From contig JAOZMY010000012.1 of the NCBI GenBank assembly GCA_029934085.1, positions 1-38,489 of the forward strand: DNA of 38,489 nt, in the 5' to 3' direction. Position 1 is the first letter of the stretch. Each line of letters opens with the position of its first letter. This document shows positions 32,254 to 38,489 of the stretch, in pieces. The notes beneath the pieces were generated by a model. That model was not told the origin of the DNA, made no database searches, and saw only the letters and a program-made list of their open reading frames with translations. The stretch comes from a bacterium (GTDB lineage: Bacteria > Desulfobacterota > S145-22). Both the position numbers and the translations under genes were made by a program.

Positions 32254-33570
32254 CTATCTCATCTTTAACACCGTCACCGTTTCGATGTGAAAGGTCTGGG
32301 GGAACATGTCGACGGGCGTGACCGACGTAACATTATACCCGGCGGTAGTAAGGATTTTCAGATCCCGTGCCAGGGTCATGGGATCACAGGAGACATAAAC
32401 AATGATTTCGGGTGATTCGTTTAACTTGGCCAGAATTTCGGCTGCTGTCCTCGCCCCGATTCTTGGTGGGTCCAGCACGAGTACGTCAAAGGATGTACCG
32501 CCACTTTTCAAATGTCCGGCAAGATAGTCGGCCGCATCGGCACAAATGAACTCCGCCGGATCGATACCGTTTGCCACGGCATTTCTTCTTGCCGTTTCGA
32601 TGGAGTCAAAGCTATCATCTACTCCTGTAACTTGCCATCCACGCGCCGCCATGGGTAGGGAGAAATTCCCCATGCCGCAGTAGAGATCGAGAATTCTCAG
32701 TGGCCGTTCAGTAGCGACCTCCTCCACTGTGTCCAAGACGAGGGCTGTGAGGCTTCGGTTCTGCGCCAGGTTGGCCTGGAAAAATCCCCCAGGCGGCACG
32801 GTAAGGCGCAGGGACGTCTCTTCCTCGGGGAGGATGGACACGGCACCGTCTCCGGCAATCGGTTCGGGCTTGGGGCTTTCCGGCGTCTCCAGCCAGAGGG
32901 AAAATCCTTGGCGCTCAGCGAGAGGCCCCGCTTCCCTCAGTGTCTTTTCAATCTTTTCTACCATTCGCCGCGAAGCGGAACGCAATCTAAAAATAGCCCT
33001 TGCCGCACCTACGTCTCCCGTTTCCAAAAGAAGTTCGCCCTTACCTTCCGTCATATAAGTTGCCGCCATCTCACTTTGAATAACTTCCAAGAGCTCATTC
33101 AAACGCGGGATGAGCAAGGGGCAACGAGAAACCGGAACGATCCGGTGGCTTCCCGCCCAGCGAAACCCCAAACCTTCCACTCCCCAGGTCAAGCGCGCTC
33201 GGCTGCGATAGTGATACGAATTCGGCGAAGGAAGAATATTGTGTATTCGCTCATTGGGAATACCGACTTTGGATGTGAGGATTTCTCCAACGATCTTTCT
33301 CTTCCACCAAAGCTGTCCCTCATAAGTCACATGCTGCCACTGGCATCCCCCGCAGCGTCCGAATGCGGGACAGGGCGGGTCTACCCTGTCTGGAGACGGG
33401 GTCATAACCCCCACAAGCCGTCCACGGATGTAGCGTTTCTTCTCTTGGAGGGGTTCCCAGGAAACAACGTCCCCCGGCACGGTCAACGGCACGAACACGG
33501 CCTTTCCATCGTAATACCCCAAACCGTCTCCCCGATAGACCAGTTTTTCTATTCTCAGGTCTTTTCGCAT
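32254..33570 (-). CDS. 23S rRNA (uracil-C5)-methyltransferase, RlmD/TrmA family
   Basis: The ATG at 33570 has GGAGACCGGG just upstream and is preferred to the ATG at 33582. The protein has an N-terminal TRAM-like domain (EKLVYRGDGLGYYDGKAVFVPLTVPGDVV), [4Fe-4S] ligands CPAFGRCGGCQW with a later Cys in VSRCPLL, the SAM loop ILDLYCGMGNFSLPMA, LDPPRIGA and the catalytic Cys in IVYVSCDPMTLARDL. Such enzymes make m5U in 23S rRNA. Which uridine is modified cannot be told from the sequence. Confidence 0.92.
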   Translation of the reverse strand: MRKDLRIEKLVYRGDGLGYYDGKAVFVPLTVPGDVVSWEPLQEKKRYIRGRLVGVMTPSPDRVDPPCPAFGRCGGCQWQHVTYEGQLWWKRKIVGEILTSKVGIPNERIHNILPSPNSYHYRSRARLTWGVEGLGFRWAGSHRIVPVSRCPLLIPRLNELLEVIQSEMAATYMTEGKGELLLETGDVGAARAIFRLRSASRRMVEKIEKTLREAGPLAERQGFSLWLETPESPKPEPIAGDGAVSILPEEETSLRLTVPPGGFFQANLAQNRSLTALVLDTVEEVATERPLRILDLYCGMGNFSLPMAARGWQVTGVDDSFDSIETARRNAVANGIDPAEFICADAADYLAGHLKSGGTSFDVLVLDPPRIGARTAAEILAKLNESPEIIVYVSCDPMTLARDLKILTTAGYNVTSVTPVDMFPQTFHIETVTVLKMR

Positions 33571-33722
33571 CCCGGTCTCCATGGCCGTTACATGGTATCA
33601 CAAAAAGGGTATCAGCGGATCCCCGGAGGTTTCCTTGACCTGGGTATTCCCATTTGATAAACATAGAAAAGTTGAATAGAAATTCGATCCTTTAAAGACT
33701 TTATTGAAAAAGGGAGTTTCAT

Positions 33723-34307
33723 ATGGTTCGCCGCTGCATCTTAGGATTGTTTCTCGTCTTCATCGTGGGATGTTCCACGATCCAGGTCTCAAACGACTAC
33801 AACCCGGATTATGATTTCAGAAAGTTGCATTCCTTTGTGATCCTATACAACAAATCAGGAGAATCCCTTGCCAAGGAACGGATTGTCAAGGCCCTGACCG
33901 AGGGCTTCGAAGCAAAGGGATACAGGGCCGCCCCGAAGGACAAGGCGGATTTCTATGTCGTATTCCACACCAATGTCACAAACAAAAGACAAATCGTCAC
34001 GGATTATAAGACGATTGGGGTGCCCTATTCCGGATATGGGTACTACGGCTACCGCCATCCCTACCGTTACAGCAGCGGCACAGCGGTAGTCCCTGTTTAC
34101 CGGGAGGTTAACTATAAGGAAGGAAAGATCGTGGTTGATGCCCTCGATTCCAAGACGAAAAAGATCTTCTGGCGCGGCACCGCCACGGATCGTCTCAAGT
34201 CTCTCAAGACCCCCGAAGAACGGTGGGAATACATCAAGGGAGTGGTCGCGAAGCTGTTGGAATCCTTCCCCGCGAAAAACAAACCGCCCGCCAAGAATCA
34301 AAAATGA
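33723..34307 (+). CDS. DUF4136-type lipoprotein
   Basis: The 194-residue product begins with a lipoprotein signal (RRCILGLFLVFIVGC, Cys17) followed by STIQVSNDYNPDYDFRKLHSFVI, KADFYVVFHTNVTNKRQI, a Gly/Tyr-rich stretch (YSGYGYYGYRHPYRYSSG), and GKIVVDALDSKTKKIFWRGTATDRL. This is the DUF4136 pattern, an envelope lipoprotein family of unknown role. GGGAG lies upstream of the ATG. The gene is monocistronic as far as can be seen. Confidence 0.85.
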   Translation: MVRRCILGLFLVFIVGCSTIQVSNDYNPDYDFRKLHSFVILYNKSGESLAKERIVKALTEGFEAKGYRAAPKDKADFYVVFHTNVTNKRQIVTDYKTIGVPYSGYGYYGYRHPYRYSSGTAVVPVYREVNYKEGKIVVDALDSKTKKIFWRGTATDRLKSLKTPEERWEYIKGVVAKLLESFPAKNKPPAKNQK

Positions 34308-34317
34308 TTTTGGGGGG

Positions 34318-34482
34318 TTACACCCCTTCTAAGTCAATGATAAACCGTCCCTGGTCAATCCCCGCGATCTCAGAAATGATGTCACATTTGACCTTGAGCA
34401 TGTAGATGACCGACTTGTCTTCGATTTCTCCCCTCAGCGCCTCAAAATTCCCTGTTCCTTTTACGACAATCAAATCGACTTC
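34318..34482 (-). pseudogene. C-terminal relic of a DUF89 (damage-control phosphatase) protein
   Basis: The minus-strand reading ..VEVDLIVVKGTGNFEALRGEIEDKSVIYMLKVKCDIISEIAGIDQGRFIIDLEGV ends at a proper stop and carries the C-terminal hallmarks of DUF89 proteins (D-L-I-V-x-K-G-x-G-N-x-E and L-K-V-K-C). Upstream of the VDLIVVKG string the similarity stops abruptly where the opposite-strand LysR relic begins. About 50 residues remain of a domain of some 280. The gene is dead. Confidence 0.65.
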
Positions 34483-34797
34483 AACGGTGAAAACTTCATC
34501 CTTCCCGGCACGGGCTCGGGAACGCGCATGAACATCCTGAGAATCTTCGACCGAGAGAACATCTCCCCCAACATCATCGCCGAGGTGGACAACCCCCAAA
34601 CCATCAAAAGGCTCGTCATGGAGAACAAGGGCATCTCGCTCATGTTTCCGCCCCTCATTGAGGAAGAGCTGAAGAAGGGCCTTATCGTGAAGCTACCCAT
34701 CAAGGGGAAAATCGTGATCGATGTGGAGCTTGCCTATAACGCCAAGCCCCCTATTCCTCCCCACGTCAAGGCCTTTATCGAAATCTCAAAACCATAA
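34480..34797 (+). pseudogene. C-terminal relic of a LysR-family regulator
   Basis: In frame with the 34528 ATG but extending upstream of it, the plus strand reads FNGENFILPGTGSGTRMNILRIFDRENISPNIIAEVDNPQTIKRLVMENKGISLMFPPLIEEELKKGLIVKLPIKGKIVIDVELAYNAKPPIPPHVKAFIEI. This is the second half of a LysR effector-binding domain, ending at a natural stop. The DNA-binding half is missing, and no start or promoter is visible. Confidence 0.65.
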
Positions 34798-34828
34798 TCG
34801 AGTCACACACTGTTTCAGAAACCGGAGT

Positions 34829-36388
34829 TCAGCAGCGCATCCCCCTGAGTTTCTGACCCAACCTCGCCCTTTCAACATCATACCCCATTTCAACCCAGTC
34901 GCACAAAAGCGGGCGCGTCTCCCTCGGATCAATAATGTCCTCCACATCGAAGGCCTCCGCAGAACGGAAGGGTGAACTGTAATCCCTGTATTTCTCCTCT
35001 AATTCGTGAAGCAGCGCCCCAGGATCCTCCGCCGCGTCGATTTCCGCGTGATGGGCAACATACACGCCACCCTCCACAACGATGTTTCCCCAGTTGGCCG
35101 AGGGCCAGAAATAACGCCAGTTCAGCCCGCTGTAGTCTTCCTGACTGCCTCCCGCCACGCCATAGGCCTTCCTGACGTAGACGGCCGCGTATGGAACCGT
35201 TGCCTGATACACAGAGAAAATCGCCCTGACCCCCTTGCGAATCGTCCCGTGCATCTCCGCCTCTTTCCCGATACGGAAACCAGGCTGATCAACAAAGTTC
35301 ACGATGGGGAGATGAAAGGTATCACACATATCGACGAATCGCTGGAATTTTTCCGCGACATCCCATCCGAAAGAACCGGCCCAAAATCTCGAATCGTTTG
35401 CCAGAACCCCCACGGGGTATCCATGGAGCCGTGCCAGGCCGGTTATCTGGGCCCTCGCGTAGTTTCGGCCTATCTCAAAGAAGGAATCCTTATCAAACAC
35501 AAGCTCCAAGATACGTCTCATGTCATAGGTTTTCTTCGGGTCGCGTGGAATGGCAGACAAAAGCTCCTCTTCACGACGTGAGGGCCCGTCTCTATCTTGA
35601 TATTTCCTCTCCGGCAGTTCCCAGACATTTTTGGGCATGTAGTCCAAAAATCTCTTGATCTGACGAAAGGCATCTTCCTCGTCTTCGGCTTCATTGTCCA
35701 CGACGCCACTATGACGCGTGTGGATCCTGTACCCTCCCAATTCCTCTTTCGTCACCCCCCTGCCATAGGCCTTTTCCACGAGTGCAGGCCCCCCAATGAA
35801 AACCTGGGCCTTTTCCTTCACCATAATGGAAAAATGGGAAGAAACCATCAACAGTCCGCCCAAACCAGCCGTGGGCCCCAAGGCAACAGAGACGATCGGA
35901 ACCATGGACATAAGGTCCACGATATCCTTCATGGCATGTTCCGGGAGGGTCGGAAATTTCACGTATCCAAACTTCAGGATTTCCTTGATCGTTCCCCCCG
36001 CTCCATCCAACAGTCTAACCATCGGAAGCCTCAATTCACGAGACATCTTCAAGGCATACGCAAGCTTCGCCTTAAACATATCACCCACGGAGGCGCCCTT
36101 GATGGTAAAGTCATCCGCGATCAAGACAAGCCTTCTCCCATCCACCTTTCCCAAACCGATCAAGAGGGGACAGGGAGTAAGGTCCTTAAGTTCCTTGCCC
36201 TCATAGGTGGTTTCACTAGCCAAAAGGCCCCGTTCCAAAAAGGACCCGGAATCCAACAAGGCCTCGATTCTTTCCCTCGCGGTGAGCTTTCCACGGTCAT
36301 GCTGTTTCTTTACATTCTCTTTGCCTCCCATCTCATAGACCATGGATTTTCTTTTTTGAAGCTCATCAACCATGTCCTTCCAGCTCAC
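34829..36388 (-). CDS. Acyl-CoA carboxyltransferase (beta-subunit type), divergent copy
   Basis: The 519-residue protein follows the carboxyltransferase plan: KQHDRGKLTARERIEALLDSGSFLERG, LDGAGGTIKEILKFGYVKFPTLPEHAM, GPTAGLGGLLMVSSHFSIM, and the second crotonase-like half with VGVLANDSRFWAGSFGWDVAEKFQRFVDMCDTFHLPIVNFVDQPGFRIG. It departs from the norm at GGARM (here GGTIK) and AWPTAEIGFM (here FWPSANWGNIVVEGG). It would move a carboxyl group between biotin and an acyl-CoA, or act in decarboxylation. It is 71 bases after its paralogue. No biotin carboxylase or carrier gene is in view. Confidence 0.85.
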   Translation of the reverse strand: MSWKDMVDELQKRKSMVYEMGGKENVKKQHDRGKLTARERIEALLDSGSFLERGLLASETTYEGKELKDLTPCPLLIGLGKVDGRRLVLIADDFTIKGASVGDMFKAKLAYALKMSRELRLPMVRLLDGAGGTIKEILKFGYVKFPTLPEHAMKDIVDLMSMVPIVSVALGPTAGLGGLLMVSSHFSIMVKEKAQVFIGGPALVEKAYGRGVTKEELGGYRIHTRHSGVVDNEAEDEEDAFRQIKRFLDYMPKNVWELPERKYQDRDGPSRREEELLSAIPRDPKKTYDMRRILELVFDKDSFFEIGRNYARAQITGLARLHGYPVGVLANDSRFWAGSFGWDVAEKFQRFVDMCDTFHLPIVNFVDQPGFRIGKEAEMHGTIRKGVRAIFSVYQATVPYAAVYVRKAYGVAGGSQEDYSGLNWRYFWPSANWGNIVVEGGVYVAHHAEIDAAEDPGALLHELEEKYRDYSSPFRSAEAFDVEDIIDPRETRPLLCDWVEMGYDVERARLGQKLRGMRC

Positions 36389-36459
36389 GCCTCCACCCCC
36401 TCGTGAATTAAAATCTCACCCCTGGCAACGTCTGTTTCGACACGCATCAAGATAAATAA

Positions 36460-38007
36460 CTAAAACTTCGTCGGCCAATTCGCCAAATAGTGTTTGCTCA
36501 TGCCCTTACTTTCCGAATCACGAATGATTTGAAGAACCTTGATAAGATAATCCCTCGTCTCCCTTGGATCGATAATATCCTGAAGGCAATAGGCACCCGC
36601 GGCAGGATAAGGGGAATTGTCTCCCCTCATTTTATCCATCATCTTTTGACGCTCCTCTTCGGGCAAATTGCCATAGACCACGTCAACCGCAATCGACGGA
36701 TCCATAAACCCGATCTCCGCCGTAGGCCACGCAACGATAAAGTCCGGACCGCCACCTATCCCGCACATATTGATCGTCGCCTGGCCATAGGTCTTACGCA
36801 CGATAACGGCAATCTTAGGAACGGTGACCTGGAACAGGCATTGAAGTGCATTGACAACCTTGGCCCCTACTTTCTTCGCCTCCGCGTCTTTTCCCACCAT
36901 GTGCCCCGGCGTATCGTGAAAAAATACAAGAGGGATGTTATATGAGTCACACAGACAAAGAAAACCCATCAGTTTGTCCAGCGCGTCCGTATTGGTAGCC
37001 CCCATATTCACGATCGGGTTATTCGCCACAATTCCAACCACTTCTCCATTGATCCTGGCCAGGCCCGTGATAAGCATCCCGCCGAATTCCGGTTTCAACT
37101 CGAAACACTCCCCTCCATCAACGATACACTCGATGATATGGTGCATATCGTAGGCGCGTTTCCTGCTTTCCGGAAGCACCTCAAGGATACGTGACATCCT
37201 TTGTTCCGATCCCGGAGGCACGGCCTCTCTGGGCGGCAACTCATTTTGGTTATTCGGCATATAGCTGAGAAACTTCCGAATGATCTGAAAGCTCGCCTCC
37301 TCGTCCTCGGCGACCATGTCGGTCACGCCCGTAATCTTAGAGTGAACCTCCCATCCCCCCATTTCCTCACCGCTGTAGGCCTGGCCTATGGCCTTTTTCA
37401 AGGCGCGAGGTCCCGACACGGAGATAACGCTTCCCTTTACCTGCACGACAAAGTCCGCCAGGTTTGCCTGGAAATCGGCAACGCCGTAGCACCTTCCAAA
37501 GGCGGCAAAAACAAACGGCTGGGACCTGAAATGGGTATACTCCGGTCTCAAACCATCGGGGACATATCCCGTCAGGTCGCAAATCTCTTTCGACCCCTGG
37601 CAGTCCGGCATCCGCGCCCCTCCGGCCTCACCAAGAAAGATAAGGGGAACCTTCATCCTTTCTTTGACCTGGCTCTTAAAATGAAGGAGCTTTTTAAGAT
37701 TTACCTTTGCGTTCGTAGAGGCAAGCACGGTAAAATCATTGGCGATTACGGCCACCCGTCTCCCGTCCATCAATCCGTATCCGCAGATCAGCCCATCCGC
37801 CGGTGTCTTTTCCTCCATCCCCGGAAAATCCGAATGGGCAAAAAGTCCAACTTCCATGAACGAACCTCGGTCCAAGAGCTTATCAATACGCTCCCGTGCC
37901 GTGAGCCATCCCCTTTCATGCTGCTTCCTTACCTTCTCAGGCCCTCCCATTTGCAGAAACTGCTTCCGTTTCTCCTCCAACTCCTTAAGTAAATCCTTAA
38001 CCCCCAT
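36460..38007 (-). CDS. Acyl-CoA carboxyltransferase (MmdA/PccB-like)
   Basis: I prefer the ATG at 38007 (MGVKDLLKELEEKRKQFLQMGG), which aligns with the start of the paralogue and has AAAGGGTGG upstream; the track uses 38037. Conserved stretches are KQHERGWLTARERIDKLLDRGSF, FLGEAGGARMPDCQG, GEEMGGWEVHSKITGVTDMVAEDEE, IVANNPIVNMGATNTDALDKLMGFLCLCDSYNIPLVFFHDTPGHMVG and DFIVAWPTAEIGFMDP, close to the propionyl/methylmalonyl-CoA consensus. It probably forms a heteromer or an operon pair with the following gene, in propionate, glutaryl or short-chain acyl-CoA metabolism. Confidence 0.9.
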   Translation of the reverse strand: MGVKDLLKELEEKRKQFLQMGGPEKVRKQHERGWLTARERIDKLLDRGSFMEVGLFAHSDFPGMEEKTPADGLICGYGLMDGRRVAVIANDFTVLASTNAKVNLKKLLHFKSQVKERMKVPLIFLGEAGGARMPDCQGSKEICDLTGYVPDGLRPEYTHFRSQPFVFAAFGRCYGVADFQANLADFVVQVKGSVISVSGPRALKKAIGQAYSGEEMGGWEVHSKITGVTDMVAEDEEASFQIIRKFLSYMPNNQNELPPREAVPPGSEQRMSRILEVLPESRKRAYDMHHIIECIVDGGECFELKPEFGGMLITGLARINGEVVGIVANNPIVNMGATNTDALDKLMGFLCLCDSYNIPLVFFHDTPGHMVGKDAEAKKVGAKVVNALQCLFQVTVPKIAVIVRKTYGQATINMCGIGGGPDFIVAWPTAEIGFMDPSIAVDVVYGNLPEEERQKMMDKMRGDNSPYPAAGAYCLQDIIDPRETRDYLIKVLQIIRDSESKGMSKHYLANWPTKF

Positions 38008-38108
38008 GAAACCACCCTTTCCCCATTTTAGATCCATTCTCTCTTTACACAGGTAGCACTCAAAAGTGCCATCGTCCGGTTCCCACTCTAAAGACCGTAG
38101 AGGATGCC

Positions 38109-38153
38109 CATGCCCTCCTCCTATGTCACACTACCCAATAAGAGGAGGGCATG
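38109..38153 (-). terminator. 12-bp hairpin between the ABC and carboxyltransferase genes
   Basis: CATGCCCTCCTC (38109-38120) pairs perfectly with GAGGAGGGCATG (38142-38153) around a 21-base loop. It starts about 23 bases after the stop of the substrate-binding protein gene. Without a clean T run it may be a processing or stabilising hairpin rather than a full terminator. Confidence 0.5.
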
Positions 38154-38175
38154 TCAAAGAAATTTTGGGGATTTC

Positions 38176-38489
38176 CTATTTCCTGACCCTCAATTTCGGC
38201 AATCCCCAAGGGGTTACCGCCTCGTATCTATTGGTCTTGGGGTTCGCTTTTACAACCCGCATCGCGGTCAACGGGCAATGATCCGTATGGGAGTAGGAAA
38301 TCTTACCCGACAGACCACCCGTTTCAAAGTCCTTCAGTGATTCTACAACCTTCAGGAATTTGTCTCTCGTGAGGTCGCTTCCGCATCTCTTCATCGCCTC
38401 GGTCATCACCATCGCCACCACGTGAGAGATGATGTAGTAACGGGAAGGAAGGGAATTCTTCGGATTCTTCTTCAACCATAGAGACATGA
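38176..38489 (-). CDS. ABC transporter substrate-binding protein (branched-chain amino acid type), 3-prime end only
   Basis: The gene runs off the window. The last 104 residues or so are visible: PSRYYIISHVVAMVMTEAMKRCGSDLTRDKFLKVVESLKDFETGGLSGKISYSHTDHCPLTAMRVVKANPKTNRYEAVTPW. The AMKRxGxDLTRDKFLxxLE and GxSGxIxYxxxDHxP pattern is typical of the C-terminal lobe of Peripla_BP_6 (LivJ-like) receptors. In aromatic degraders such receptors often bind aromatic acids. The internal ATG at 38487 is not the true start. Confidence 0.8.
   Translation of the reverse strand, partial: MSLWLKKNPKNSLPSRYYIISHVVAMVMTEAMKRCGSDLTRDKFLKVVESLKDFETGGLSGKISYSHTDHCPLTAMRVVKANPKTNRYEAVTPWGLPKLRVRK

Overview
The window looks like chromosome from an anaerobic Gram-negative bacterium, most plausibly a deltaproteobacterial-type (Desulfobacterota or Syntrophorhabdus-like) degrader of aromatic compounds. 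Lipid A and heptose genes point to an LPS outer membrane. Two aldehyde:ferredoxin oxidoreductases, a poly-[4Fe-4S] protein and a phenylphosphate synthase/UbiD-type carboxylation cluster point to strictly anaerobic aromatic metabolism. The taxon is inferred from gene content only. No rRNA, tRNA, CRISPR array, transposase or prophage gene was seen.

Layout. (1) 1-404: dispersed repeats, a three-way-junction-like element and a strong terminator. (2) 405-2198 (-): a stand-alone AOR. (3) 2464-8273 (+): a 1357-residue membrane protein, then a tight ECF sigma / zinc anti-sigma / secreted protein operon. (4) 8280-12328 (-): nicotinate phosphoribosyltransferase, a small membrane protein, a zinc alcohol dehydrogenase and the bifunctional NAD(P)HX repair enzyme, a nicotinamide-cofactor flavoured operon. 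(5) 12410-14124 (-): a GmhB-type heptose phosphatase, a Trm112-like protein and a lipid A-type acyltransferase. (6) 14228-15184 (-): a LysR regulator, divergent from the aromatic genes.

(7) 15396-30639 (+) is the main accessory block. It holds a phenylacetate-CoA-ligase-family enzyme, a 62-residue coiled-coil protein, the two halves of a PEP-synthase-like enzyme (PpsA/PpsB-like), a UbiD decarboxylase/carboxylase, an aryl-acid adenylating CoA ligase, a UPF0261 protein, a zinc-ribbon protein resembling subunit D of hydroxyarylic-acid decarboxylases, an AOR with its poly-ferredoxin, a HAD hydrolase, an LpdD-like protein, UbiX, an HD-domain protein and a DUF488 protein. The simplest reading is: phenol (or a related phenol) is phosphorylated, the phenylphosphate is carboxylated by the prenyl-FMN enzyme, and the resulting 4-hydroxybenzoate-like acid is converted to a CoA thioester. 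UbiX supplies the cofactor and the two small D-like proteins may mature or stabilise UbiD. The second UbiD paralogue and the CBS-type PpsC known from Thauera are absent here. Two promoters in this block share a 42-bp module (33/42 identical) containing a LysR-type T-N11-A dyad at a fixed distance from the -35 box, so the block is probably a LysR regulon.

(8) 30640-31686: an AT-rich non-coding stretch with DnaA-box-like sequences, a 31-bp near-perfect palindrome and a short lipoprotein gene missed by the ORF track. (9) 31687-34307: an L,D-transpeptidase apparently starting at a non-AUG codon, an RNA m5U methyltransferase and a DUF4136 lipoprotein. (10) 34318-34797: two gene relics (DUF89 and LysR C-termini) joined end to end. 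(11) 34829-38489 (-): two tandem divergent acyl-CoA carboxyltransferases, preceded by the truncated end of a branched-chain-amino-acid-type ABC substrate-binding protein.
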